64,000 nucleotides of DNA from Nageia nagi. Its lineage: Eukaryota > Pinophyta. Positions within the stretch are counted from its first letter, which is position 1, and each line of letters opens with the position of its first letter. Where the stretch lies: NCBI GenBank assembly GCA_050084985.1, contig JBITNC010000002.1, positions 4,154,001 to 4,218,000 on the forward strand, written 5' to 3'. Position numbers and translations under genes: made by a program. Shown here one piece after another: positions 1-10,559 of this stretch. The notes beneath the pieces are model-generated. The model made no database searches and was not told where the DNA came from. It was given only the letters and a program-made list of their open reading frames with translations.

Positions 1-200
1 AATTCTGTAAGCTCAGGGATGCTATTGAGTTGGTGAAGTTGCCCTCAAGGGGGAGTGAAGTTTGAATTTTTGTGTTGAATTCATGTTTGTGATGACAACT
101 TCACCCCTAGGAGGATTTTATGTTGTATAGTGTTGATTTTGTTGTACACTTGCATGGTAAGTTTGTTCTACATGAGGAACTTGTACAAATTGGCCAATCT
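1..200. other. Unassigned AT-rich edge with a polypurine tract-like run
   Basis: No gene is visible. A purine-rich run near 45-60 (core AAGGGGGAGTGAAG) resembles the polypurine tract that precedes the 3' LTR of plant Ty1/copia elements, so this may be the tail of a retrotransposon. No LTR partner lies in the window, so the assignment is weak. Confidence 0.25.
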
Positions 201-525
201 AGCACTGTTCAGTTATCCATGTGTGAGGAACTCTTATGTGTCTTTTGGCATTGTTTAGTTATCCATATGTGAGAAACTCATATATGCACACTCTATTTTT
301 GGTCAATATAGCACTGTTCAGTTATCCATGTGTGAGGAACTTTTGTGTGTCTTTTAGCATTGTTCAGTTATCCATATGTGAGAACTCATATATGCATACT
401 CTATTTTTGATCAATCTAGCACTGTTCAGTTATCCATGTGTGAAGAACTCTTATGTGCAATTTGGCACTGTTCAATTATCCATATGTGAGGAACTCGTAT
501 GTGCATACTCTATTTTGTAATGATA
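201..525. repeat. Three-copy ~108-bp tandem repeat
   Basis: Three consecutive units start at 201, 310 and 418, each opening with AGCACTGTTCAGTTATCCAT. Every unit is itself two related halves of about 54 bp, each containing GTTCAGTTATCCATRTGTGAG. A 94-codon open frame across the array (236-520) only reflects the repeat and shows repeated short peptides. I do not call it a gene. It may be part of a retrotransposon untranslated region, but no flanking element identifies it. Confidence 0.85.
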
Positions 526-947
526 ATCAACACATGTTTTTATATATAGCAAGTGACTATGAATTTTTGGCTTGGCATCTTTGTGATGATTATAGAGCAC
601 CATTGATCAGTTTATGATGGCAATTATTTGATTCATCTATCTTTGTTGATATGAATATGTTGCATCTAATTGATCTTATTTTTTTAGATGCTTATAACCT
701 GTAGGTTTTCTTAAGATTGCAAGTTACTTACTTTGGATGTGCAACCTCTTGGAGACTCTTCATGACTTCCAGTTGGATGACTACTTCATATACATTAAAA
801 CTAGTTATGGTTAATGATTGTATTTGGCAAAGTAGTGAGTCTCAAACTAGATCTTGCTTACTTCATAAATATGTAAAAAGTTCTCATCTTTGATTGTACC
901 TATTTGGAGGAGAACTCTCTTACTTTCTGTATAATGCATTATAAATG

Positions 948-1180
948 GAGTGTAGAACAAGTAATATTATCATATTCACTTAAATACTTAAGGTATCTAA
1001 TGATACCCTTAAGTAGTAGTGAATTTACAAAGAGGATTAATACAAACCTTTACAATAATGTATAATGCATTATTGTAAAGGTTTGTATTAAACCTCTTTG
1101 TAAATTCACTACTACTTAAGGGTATCATTAGATACCTTAAGTATTTAAGTGAATATGATAATATTACTTGTTCTACACTC
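948..1180. repeat. Near-perfect inverted repeat with 113-bp arms
   Basis: Bases 948-1060 are the almost exact reverse complement of 1068-1180, with a 7-base loop. Transcription would give a long hairpin. The right arm and the sequence after it match, in the opposite orientation, the solo LTR at 13301-14070. The right arm is therefore the head of an LTR and the left arm an inverted duplicate of it. Confidence 0.93.
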
Positions 1181-1550
1181 TATGTCATGAGCATGCCCCT
1201 TAGGTAAAAGGATATGCATGTCATGCTTTTGTACATTGGATAAAAGGTGATCCAAAGAGGGATTTTGGCCTATAAATAGGAGGCTCCCTCTTTAGATCAA
1301 ACAACAATTTATGAAGTAAAGTTATGCTCTAAGATAGTGATTAGGAGATGAAGTTAAGAGAATTGTAAGAGAGTTGTATTTGTGAATGAAGAGAGATCTA
1401 GTTAGTGGATGATACTCCTAGTTGGAGGAACCACTTTATCTCTTAAGTTATTTTGTGAGATTGATTATGCTTTAGTTATCTTGATGTTTAAATAAGCTTC
1501 CATAAGATCTTGGTAGTTTAGGATTATATTAGTTATATTGTAATCCCTTC
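1061..1550 (+). mobile_element. LTR fragment with TATA box (same family as 13301-14070)
   Basis: This stretch is similar along its length to the reverse complement of 13301-14070. Shared landmarks are the start TGTATAATGCATTATTGTAA, the CATGAGCATGCCCCTT block, the TATA motif CCTATAAATAG at about 1270-1280, and a later CCTAGTTGGAGG block. The TATA motif suggests it carries the element's promoter. The right boundary is approximate, and no internal element sequence follows that I recognise. Confidence 0.7.
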
Positions 1551-2600
1551 AATAGGGTTATCTTATTTTTTATTACCATCTCCCCATCCTGTAATGTTTT
1601 GAATAGGGGATAAAGGAAGGGACCATCCCTAATGAACTGAAGAGGATAAAGGTGGCAATGCATTCCATACAGAAGCTAGGTTAGTAGGGGGAGGTATATA
1701 GCAATCATTAAGAGGATGAGAGGAGCTCATCCCTGTGTTTTTGTAGCACTTCTAAGGAGTAGAAGTTTGAACCCAAGTGTGAGCACCTTATCGTGACTAC
1801 AAGCACAATGTTGGTCATTGGTGTGAGCAGGAGCATGATCAATATTGAGAAGTAGGGTTGGTAGGCAACCTAGTGATAGCACAAGGTGCATTTCCCCAAT
1901 ATTCCATAAGAGTATGGAGGTTGACAAGCTTAAGGTCCACTTTATGCATTTGGTCAATAATATGTATCTAGAGATTAAAAAAACTTGTATTTTATCAGAT
2001 AAAGCAACTTATGTAGAAGGAGTAGTTGCCTAAAAAATAACTTTGTTCCTAGATTTCCAAATATTGAATAACAAATTAGTATGAAATATTTTCCAGATAT
2101 TTCATAAAGGTAAAGTGAGGGTGAAAGAATCCCCTAAAAGAGCATATTGCCAGGAAAATGAAATGGTCATATAAGGAGATAAAAAAGATGACATACATTT
2201 CCAAGCTGATATGGACCTAGTGCATGATAAAAAAATATGCATTATTGACTCATGTTCATTACAAAAAGCATAATGATTATCTAGGATACCTAGGTACTTA
2301 AGATGAGTGTCAAGTTAGAGACTCTTATCTAGAATACTACATATAAAAAGGGACTTTTTGGGCTTGAGGCAAGAAGCCCAAGTGGCTACAAGACTCTATT
2401 TCTAGCGAGTATTCCTGGAAATAAGATCCCATTTCTCATTGAGTTATGGAACTGTAGGTGATGTTGGTGAAAGACAGTTATAGCCCATAGATGCTTTGTA
2501 ATTAAGCAAGGGGTATCAATTTGTCATCCCTAATCCTTACACAAAGGGTTATGGGAAGTCACACCTATTTTTTAGAGCACAAAGTAAGGTGTGAGTTCCA
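1551..2600. other. Stretch without an identified gene
   Basis: No conserved coding signal was found here. Short open frames at 1727-1957 (minus) and 1845-2033 (plus) overlap one another and look like no protein I know. The stretch may hold the decayed 3' end of the adjacent LINE. Confidence 0.4.
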
Positions 2601-3137
2601 GAATAATATCATATATGGCCTTATCTAAGACATTCAAATAAAAAGAACACTTGAATTACTCCTAGGGAATCTAACTTCTAGTGTAATGGTAAAAAACGTC
2701 TACAATGGTAGCAATGTCTCATTTGAAAAATTTATAGGCATGGACCCATTAAACTTGGGCTAGAGGTGTTTCTTATTAATAGAACAAAGAGGACCACTAG
2801 ACATTAAGCTTATTTATGGAAAGGCCTTTATGTAATTCATTCCCTTTCCACTTAATCTAGGGCACCATTTGCTGCCAAGCTTTCCAGATGTTCCATATTA
2901 CAAAAGAACCTATAATCTTCACATAAACTGGAGATATAACAAGAGAGGGGAGGTCCATCCCTTTCCAATATTTTCTATTTAGAGGCAACCTAATATAAAT
3001 GACATATCAAATTAGAAACTTTCATGCTTTTGATCACTTAAGGGCTTTGACAATCCATTTGGCATACAAAAAGAAAGGGGTCCAAGGCACATCCCTTTTG
3101 GACATAAAGGTGAAGCCCAATAGCTTTTGTTTGACTA

Positions 3138-3323
3138 TTATTCAATGAGAGCATCGCATAAGCATCTTGAAAAAAGCATACAAACTTTATTTAAGATCTT
3201 GGGACTGAACCCAAGAGCTTCAAGCATGAAGAGAATGAAATCCCATTCAATTATGTCGTAGGCTTTTTCAAAACCCAATTTGATGAAGAGGGCATGTTGA
3301 ATAAAGGCCTGAGCCCATTCCAT
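3138..3323 (-). pseudogene. LINE reverse transcriptase fragment (palm, FEKAYD motif)
   Basis: The minus-strand translation contains KLGFEKAYDIIEWDFILFML, which corresponds to the plant L1 reverse transcriptase block around the first catalytic aspartate (usually KLDFEKAYDRIEWDF). It follows the 3506-3775 fragment in the expected order. Stops lie downstream where the GxPLSP block should begin, and the FADD region is not readable. Confidence 0.85.
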
Positions 3324-3505
3324 ACCTTCCTATACAACTATAACATTATCTAGGATATAATTATTTTGGATGAATCTAGTTTGCTTTGGGAGAACAATGC
3401 TAGGAAGGTGCATAGAAGATGCAAAGCAAGAGCTTTGGCAATGATCTTGCAGCTAACATTCAAAAGGATGGTCAACCTCCAATTGGTAATGAGCTTTGGG
3501 TCTCT

Positions 3506-3775
3506 CTACTTAGGTATGAATTTAATATTTCCTCTATTGATAATGGATCCCAAAGAGCTTGTATGGATTGCCTCTAGGTAGACTCTATGCAAATCCAAGC
3601 TAATGAACTCTGAGCATGCTTTATAGAATTCACATGGGAATCCATCCAATCTAGGGGCTTTACCATTTGCCATATGAGAGAGAGCATCTTCTAGTTCTTT
3701 TAGAGAGAGGGATTTATCACACTCAACCCTTAGAAAGGGTAAGAGGTAAGATGATATATTTTTATAACGTTCCAA
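3506..3775 (-). pseudogene. LINE reverse transcriptase N-terminal fragment
   Basis: The 89-codon minus-strand frame carries MANGKAPRLDGFPCEFYKAC near its middle and ends INRGNIKFIPK. These match the conserved start of plant L1 reverse transcriptase, normally NGKAPGLDGFPxEFY and NxGxIxLIPK. The frame is open only over this block. It is a relic, not a gene. Confidence 0.88.
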
Positions 3776-4433
3776 TGCTTGAGAGCATTCTATGATATAC
3801 GGATGGGTAGCAAAAATCTAAGTATAATGACATGTGAAGGATTTAGAAATATCAGGAAGAGATGTTAACTGAATTCCATCACCATATAAAGCTTTGAATT
3901 GAGTGGATTATCTTAGTGGTCTAATCTTGTGAAAAACAGCTTTGGTCATCTTATCCCCAATCTTATGCCAATGCATCCTAGACTTTATTTGTACTCCTTT
4001 GGCTTCATATAATTCCACTAAATTTAGATCATGCCTGATTTAGACAACTTAAGATTGCAAGTGAGAGCAAAAGGGGTTTGATTCCAAGTGGATAAAGGCT
4101 TGAGTAAGCTCCACTTGAAGAGATGAAGTGGATTGGTGCTTGAATTGTGTAACCTTATTGCCAAGCCTATGCAAAAGAGAAGAGGTGTAAAAGATTGCAT
4201 CATTCCACCAATCAATCCATCATGTCTCCTTGGGAGGTCTAGGGACTAGATTATACACTTTATGTATATGATAAAAGCATACCATCACTTTACAAAAAAG
4301 AGGTGTTCATAAAGAATTAGGATTTGTAATGTCGTTAAGAAAAAGAAGCAATCTACACCTTGAAGATGATTAGGGAATTATCAAAAGAGGTGAGGTCCAA
4401 AATAGTTTCCATAAATGAAGTAGAGGGCAATCA

Positions 4434-4817
4434 TTAAGAGAAGAAGAATTCTAATTGATCAAAGAACATCATATGATCATGGCATTTGAGTACTCTTGCA
4501 TGGTAAGCTTGGATATTAGACCATGTGTACCACAAATGCTCATGAAAGTGCTCCATAATAAAGTTTGCATTTAAGTCTAACATCCCTATCTTATGCTTCA
4601 TAAAGAACCATGCTTCACATTCCCCAAGGGCACATTTATTAGAAGTGATGCTAATTTTATTAGAGGAGTTTTCCACCATATTGAAATCTCCACACATAAT
4701 CCAAACAATTGGTGAAGGTGATAATTCACACCACCACCATAAAGTATACCTTTTTAGGACCTCATTTGAGGCATAAACATTAATGAGTTTGAATGATATA
4801 CCATCAACATCTAGCAC
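4434..4817 (-). pseudogene. LINE AP-endonuclease-like fragment
   Basis: The minus-strand frame reads SFKLINVYASNE near its start and IMCGDFNMVE further on. These are the NVYA and GDFN blocks of the exonuclease-endonuclease-phosphatase fold used by LINEs to nick target DNA. Similarity continues upstream to about 4940 (an ILLGNHWK-like stretch) across stop codons. The C-terminal SDHxP block is not intact. Confidence 0.85.
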
Positions 4818-5499
4818 GATCCGTATGATTTGATGATTAAGATTTGTTCTCCATTAGATAAAGCTAGTTTTCCAATGATTGCCTAATAGAATAACGATGC
4901 TACTGATCCCATGGGTGTGATTGGTAGCATACATCTGGTTGTTAGGCTAGAGAGATGCATAAGTTAATTATAGAGTGAAATCAATTACCTTTACTTCTTA
5001 CAAACAAATAAAATCTATGCGATCAAAAACCTAAAAACATGATAACATCTCTTCTCAAACCATGTAACGTTAAATTGGGTCTATCATTCCTTCAACATTA
5101 TAAGAAAATAAATTTATTTAGGAATGTCAAGGAGTATACCTCCATGAGCATCCAAGTCAAGCTCTAAATCAGAAAGAGATAGAAAATAATTATTAAAGAA
5201 ACTTTTTTGCTCTTTATTTGGAGGGTTGGTGTGATGACATTTGTCAATATGAAATTATGCAATTTCCTTAATGAAGGATATGGGAACGCCAGCCTTGGGC
5301 TTGAGCATGAACCCCTTTCATTTTTTTTATTTCTAAATGATAATAAAAACCAAAGGAATACCATCATACTCTATAAAGACCCTCGACTCCTTGACACCTT
5401 GGGGTGTTTAACGAGGAGGAGTTTTAACCTCTAGAGAAGGTTTAAGAGCAACAAGTTGAGCATAACTTACAAAGGGCTTACTAGTATTAACTAATTTAG

Positions 5500-6033
5500 T
5501 TTTTTTATGTTTTCTTTGGGGAACCATCTACCACTCATCTTGGGCAACTTAGAGGTATTATCTTTGGAGGGAGATGGAGTAGCTGGAGTAACACTTTTGG
5601 CTTTGAACTTATCCACCATGAGTGGACAATCCTTAATCCTATGAGCACTTGATTAGCACCTATAACAAGTATTTAGGAGATTGACATATACAACCCTTTG
5701 AAGGATAAGGGTATCACTGACTTGGATGTCAATATACTCTTTCAAGGTTTTAGCAAGGTCAACCTTGACACAAATTCTCTTAGATGGATGAGCCGAATAG
5801 AACCAAGCAGGTTCATCATAGATAAACTCACTAACTTGGGTAATGAGGAGACGAACAAAAGGCCATATGGAAAGGGGGAGGCTTAAAAACTCTACACACA
5901 TGTAATACAAGGGAAACATTATCAGGGTTAGAAAACTAAAAATTAAAGAAAACTTTGGTAAAGGTTTGAACATGATCAACTTGAATTCCATATTAGCACT
6001 AATATTGATTAATTGAATTTTTAAGAACAACAT
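5500..6033 (-). pseudogene. LINE ORF1 fragment with zinc knuckle
   Basis: The minus-strand translation has KRICVKVDLAKTLKEYIDIQ, then VYVNLLNTCYRC and, after one stop, HRIKDCP. This is the layout of the DUF4283-type and CCHC knuckle region seen in plant L1 ORF1 (gag-like, RNA-binding) proteins. Its position 5' of the endonuclease fragment supports a single LINE insertion. Confidence 0.75.
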
Positions 6034-6060
6034 ACAAAGGGATGTGACCCCTAAAATACC

Positions 6061-7510
6061 TGATAAGAGTATGATACTCTAACCATGCACATGCATGATG
6101 AAATTAATTCATAGGAATGGTAAGATAAATAGATGTATTACTTCATATTAAACTTTAGGAATTAACTTCTAAGGATGTTTTGCTATGGTTGTTGTTTCCC
6201 AATCCAAAAACTTCAACCAAAGGTGAAGTTGAAGATTGAGGTTGACACATCTTAAATGGCCACAAATTTGCCCTAGGTAGAGTACATGCATAAATCAATT
6301 AGGATACATATAGATGGGTCTCACACACTCCTCGAGAGAGTAAGCAATGTGACACAAAATTGAGAAAACCTAATGCATGGAACTCGCTTCTACATTCACC
6401 CTAATGAGTGTAATAATTTATCACTTTATTTGGTAATTCATTAGTTGATAATAGTTTAAGAATTAATTATTCCTTTTTGATAATTTTTTATTACTTTATT
6501 TGAGTGTGGTGATTCTTGAATAATTTATTTAGTCAATAGAAGTAGTTTTGGAATTCTCTCCTACTAATAACGTGTATGTTTTTCTTCCTTCTTGCACTTT
6601 GATTATCAAGTTTTATCTCCAATATATGGGAGGAGGGGGGTTGGGGAGGATCTTCTTCATCGTTGATGTTGGTCCTAACCCCTTGAAACATCTAATATAA
6701 ATATTAATGCCTCTTTATAACCTTACTTTAAGAGGATCAATTTAAAGGAGGATATAAAGGCTTCATTTAATGTTAGAAAATATCAAATATAACTATAAAA
6801 ATATTTTTTATTTGAATCCAATTAACTTGTACCCTAGATTTAAGACTATAATGTATTATTTAAAAAATATGAAATATCAATTACAAATCATAGTTAATGT
6901 ATTTTCATTTGGTAAGGTAAATTTATATTAATTATGGTTTTAAGAGGAACTCAAAAAAACCTTAGTATAATATATTTACATAAAATTTTATATAAAATAC
7001 TCTTCATAGATGCTAAACTTTTGAGCATGCATTATGCAAAATACATTCATATATTTTGGTAGAATAAACCATAACAAACCCTTGACATCCATAAAAATCT
7101 TTTTAAGGTAGTTAAGTAACCAATACATAAAAAAGGCAGACATAATGTAGTACTTAAAATCTATATTTGAAAAACTTTCAATAAATGGCATGTTTTTCTT
7201 TCTTGCACACATTTGCATATGTGGAATATGTTCATTTTTTTACTCTTATTACCTCTCATCTTACATGCTTCATACAATACTTCATAAATAATGGCTTGTT
7301 TTTGTAGATATTTGATAGTTTTGACCTTAAGCATGCTCCTTGGCTTACGAGTAACTTCTTTAAAGCTTAGGTTGAACGCATTGTACTTTGGATTTGGGGG
7401 TTGATGGAGCTTAATAGTATGAACCTTTGCTACATCGTTATCTATAATGATGGATGTGTTTGTTGATTATAATATAATTTTAGTTTGTTTTAGCTTATAA
7501 TTTTTATACC
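6061..7510. other. AT-rich stretch without an identified gene
   Basis: No recognisable coding sequence, RNA gene or repeat boundary was found. A 76-codon minus-strand frame at 6988-7218 has no known motif and is probably chance. Confidence 0.5.
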
Positions 7511-7515
7511 CACAC

Positions 7516-8390
7516 TAATATGGAGATCAACTTATTGGAGTGAAGATTATTTTGCAAAGGGTCTTCATGCTTAGTTTTTGATATGTTATTTTTTTTAACT
7601 TGGTTATATTTTGAGTAATGCAAAGTAGTGCTAATGCTTAACTACATGTATGAATTATTGATTAGATTATTAGGGATTAGAGTTTTCATCATTAGATGTA
7701 TTCTAGAAAAGTCTAGAGGTGATCTAACATGAACAAGACTATGAACTAATCTTGTGATGATCTATTACTTGACCAAGAGTGAATGACTTTTTAGTTATCA
7801 GACCATGTCATCCAACACCAACATTACTATAAAGAATGTTAATGCTCAAGGGACATATTCGTTTCAAGATAAGTTGAAGTGGTTAGAGGCATTTCTAAGT
7901 CATTTGGGGAGTTAGGAGAATCTTTCCATCTTTTAGGGGACACCAAATTTCTCTATATTATCTTATTATTCATATGTAAGGAGGTTATTATTATTTTTAT
8001 TGAAGTTCTTTGGATTTTTCTTAAATAATTTTGATTATGGGAAGCCATGAGATATGGCTAGTGAGGTTGAGGGGAGTTTTGTAGACAATATAAGAAGATT
8101 TTTTATTCTATTAGCATCATTGATTTCCCCATATTCTTCTTATCATTGTAATGAACTATTGATCCAAAATATATATAAGATCTTGTTTAGCTAAATTTAG
8201 CCCAATTGGGTAAACTAAGATAAATTTATGTGTCTTTATTTTGTAAATGTGAATGAATTTTTCCTATTAAACATTTCAATAATTTTAGGAATCACATATA
8301 TTTATTAAAGTTGACATAGAGGGAAAGATATAAATAAATCTATATTTGATGATCTTTAGAATAGCTTGGATTATAAAGATTGTCATATCA
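7516..8390 (+). repeat. 5' LTR of the old Ty3/gypsy element
   Basis: This aligns along its length with 19416-20300, for example at the blocks AACTTGGTTATATTTTGAGT and GAATCACATATATTTATTAA. The start is given by matching GGAGATCAA at 7522 and 19422. The end is set by the following primer site and by the CACAC flanks. Confidence 0.85.
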
Positions 8391-8392
8391 CA

Positions 8393-8404
8393 TAGTATTA
8401 GAGT
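8393..8404 (+). promoter_or_regulatory. Degenerate tRNA-iMet primer binding site
   Basis: TAGTATTAGAGT differs from the plant initiator tRNA-Met site TGGTATCAGAGC at three positions, all transitions. It lies two bases after the 5' LTR. Confidence 0.8.
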
Positions 8405-8689
8405 GTAACATTGTGTTTAAGAGGCTTGTATATACAAGGCAAAAGATCTCAAAGGCTTTAGTTATTTCCTATTGATTCAAAAATTAGTAGAAGATATAGA
8501 AGAGCAATTTCCATCTAAAGAGAAGAGGAAAGGAAACCAAAAGTTATAATGTATAACATTGATTTTGAGAGGAGGTTTCTTGCAATGGAGAATAAAATGG
8601 CTAGAGTCATGGATTTAATTCTTAGAAGATAATCCATGGAGGATCCTATAACACCTCAATTTGATAAAAGTAGTTCAAATGGTATTAGT

Positions 8690-9000
8690 TCTTCTCATGT
8701 CATTACTTCATTACCATTCAAAGTAGAGGCCAAAGTTGAAATCCCTACATTTGGAGGATAAATTGATGCTTAGAAGTTAAATAACTGGTTGAAACATTTG
8801 GAGGCATATTTTTAAATTTAGTGTGTTGTTGATGATGCTTAAAAAATTTCTTTTGCAAGATTAAAAATGATTGGTCATGATTTGATTTGGTGGGAGAGTC
8901 ATTTGGAAGTCCTCTAGTATGAAAAACATTCGCTTATTTCTACTCGGGATGATTTTAATAATTTACTAAGAGATCAATTCTATCCTTTAGGTCATCATAA
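8690..9000 (+). pseudogene. gag fragment of the old Ty3/gypsy element (part 1)
   Basis: The plus-strand translation, through several stops, gives KVEIPTFGG, then LIWWES and LLRDQFYPLG. The intact gag in the intron 2 element has LPTF, LVWWES and LLRDQFYPLG in the same order. The sequence breaks exactly where the nested minus-strand Ty3 LTR begins and resumes at 12765. Confidence 0.85.
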
Positions 9001-9423
9001 GTTAGGAACCTAACATAACTAAAAAGGATTTTATTTGAAATAGCAATAAAATACTAAAAATATTAAATAACCAATGGATTTATAAAGTAATAAAATGTAT
9101 AGAAATGGAACAATGCACTCAAATTGATAAAAAGATAACATAACAAAATAACTTTATTGATATAAATATGAATTGCAAGTCATTTCAAGGGGGCTTCCTC
9201 CTCACAACTTAAAAAGATAAATAATTTTTCTAGATATATCTTTACCCTTAATACAAATATTTATAATCTTCCTACCCTAACCCTAATTGAAGATTTAATT
9301 CAAAATGGTGATTCGCCTTACAAATATATGATGGTTCACATCACAAGTCAATATGAGCCAATAATTAAAATAACTACTAATATAATTAAACCTGATTAAA
9401 TGTTAGGATGTGGGATCCTAACA
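9000..9423 (-). repeat. 3' LTR of the nested Ty3/gypsy element
   Basis: This is similar over its length to 12347-12764, for example at CCTACCCTAACCCTAATT and AACAAAATAACTTTATTGAT. It ends GGATCCTAACA, followed by the polypurine tract complement. Confidence 0.88.
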
Positions 9424-9440
9424 TGCCACCCTCTTAATTT
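9424..9440 (-). promoter_or_regulatory. Polypurine tract of the nested Ty3/gypsy element
   Basis: The plus strand reads TGCCACCCTCTTAA. Its complement AAGAGGGTGGCA directly precedes the LTR start TGTTAGG, as expected for the plus-strand DNA primer of a minus-oriented element. Confidence 0.75.
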
Positions 9441-10209
9441 TTTTTTTATCCTCTAAGCTAAAAATTTAGAAACTCCTACTGAAGATTATGCACAACTTCC
9501 CAAGTTTCATCCTCATATGCTAAGCCATACCATTGAATAAGAGCTTCGATGATGGTTCCATTATGAAGTTAACAATTACACCATTCTAAAATTAATTCTA
9601 GTTTGATCTTGATGGAGCCATTATCTATGAAATCTAGTGACTATTTTTTGTCCTTAACATGGGATCCCAATGGCCTTTTCAAACATGAAACATGTACACT
9701 AGATGTACTTTGGAGGAAACCTATAACTTTAACTTATATGCAATAGGGCCAATGAGTTGGAGGATTTTATAAGGTCCAAAAACTTAAGAGTTAATTTTTG
9801 AGTTCCCTTAATCTTTAGATATTTCTGATGATAAGTTTGAAGCCTTAGGAAAACCATTTCCCCTTCTTGAAACTATTGTTCAACCTTGTGCTGATCATCT
9901 TATTATTTCATGCAGTGTTGAGCCATTTGCAAATTTTATTGAAGAAGATGGAGGATATTAGCCCGTGTAGTCAATTCAATGTTAATCATCTGAATATTGG
10001 TATTTCCCATAATATAGGAGGCCATAGTGGGTGGTGCCTTATCATATAGTACCTCATAAAGGGTCATTTGGATGGTTGTATGATATTTAATGTTTTACCA
10101 TCATTCCACTAAGGGGAAGCCATTTCACCCAATGAATTGGTTGAGAAGAGATAAAGCAACGTAGATAAGTCTCTAGGCACTTATTAATTATTTTAATCTA
10201 ACCGTCAAT

Positions 10210-10548
10210 TTATGGATGATAGTTAGAACTCATGTTGAGTTGAATTCCTTGAAGCTTGAAGAACTCCTGCCAAAATTTATCAATGAAGGTAGGATCTCGA
10301 TCACTAACTATGGTATATGGCATACCATGGAGCCTTAATACATTATCAATGAAAAGTTGATCCACATTGATAGCCTTGAATGAATGGGCCAAGGAACAAA
10401 TGCATGCATACTTAGATAATCGATCAACTTCTAGTAAGATAATAAATTTTCCATGAGAATTTGGAAGACCTTCAATGAAATCCATCAAAATGTCAATCCA
10501 AGTGCGACTCAAAATTAGAATAGGTTGAAGGAACCTAAGGGTGCCCAT
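10210..10548 (-). pseudogene. Ty3/gypsy integrase core fragment
   Basis: The 112-codon minus-strand frame contains ILMDFIEGLP (first catalytic Asp), VDRLSKYA, HGMPYTIVSDRDPTF (second Asp) and LNMSSNYHP. This is the order seen in the DDE core of plant Ty3/gypsy integrases. The Glu-bearing block after YHPQTDGQTE is not open in this frame. Integrase would insert element cDNA into the genome, but this copy is broken. Confidence 0.93.
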
Positions 10549-10559
10549 TGTCTCACCTT

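Larger units (their letters stand above)
2600..6060 (-). mobile_element. Degenerate L1-type LINE relic
   Basis: Read on the minus strand, protein fragments fall in LINE-1 order. A nucleic-acid-binding ORF1 piece with one zinc knuckle (about 5500-6033) comes first, then an AP-endonuclease-like piece (about 4434-4940), then reverse transcriptase pieces (3506-3775 and 3138-3323). All are broken by stops and frameshifts, so the copy is dead. The 3' end and any target duplication could not be fixed. The lower limit is approximate. Confidence 0.8.

Noticed and set aside
236-520. 94-codon plus-strand open frame
   Set aside because: It is the translation of a 108-bp tandem repeat, which explains both its length and its repeated peptide. 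There is no independent sign of coding.
9275-9292. Telomere-like CCCTAACCCTAA
   Set aside because: Only two units occur, at the same position in both LTRs of the nested Ty3 element (also near 12620). It is ordinary LTR sequence, not a telomeric repeat.
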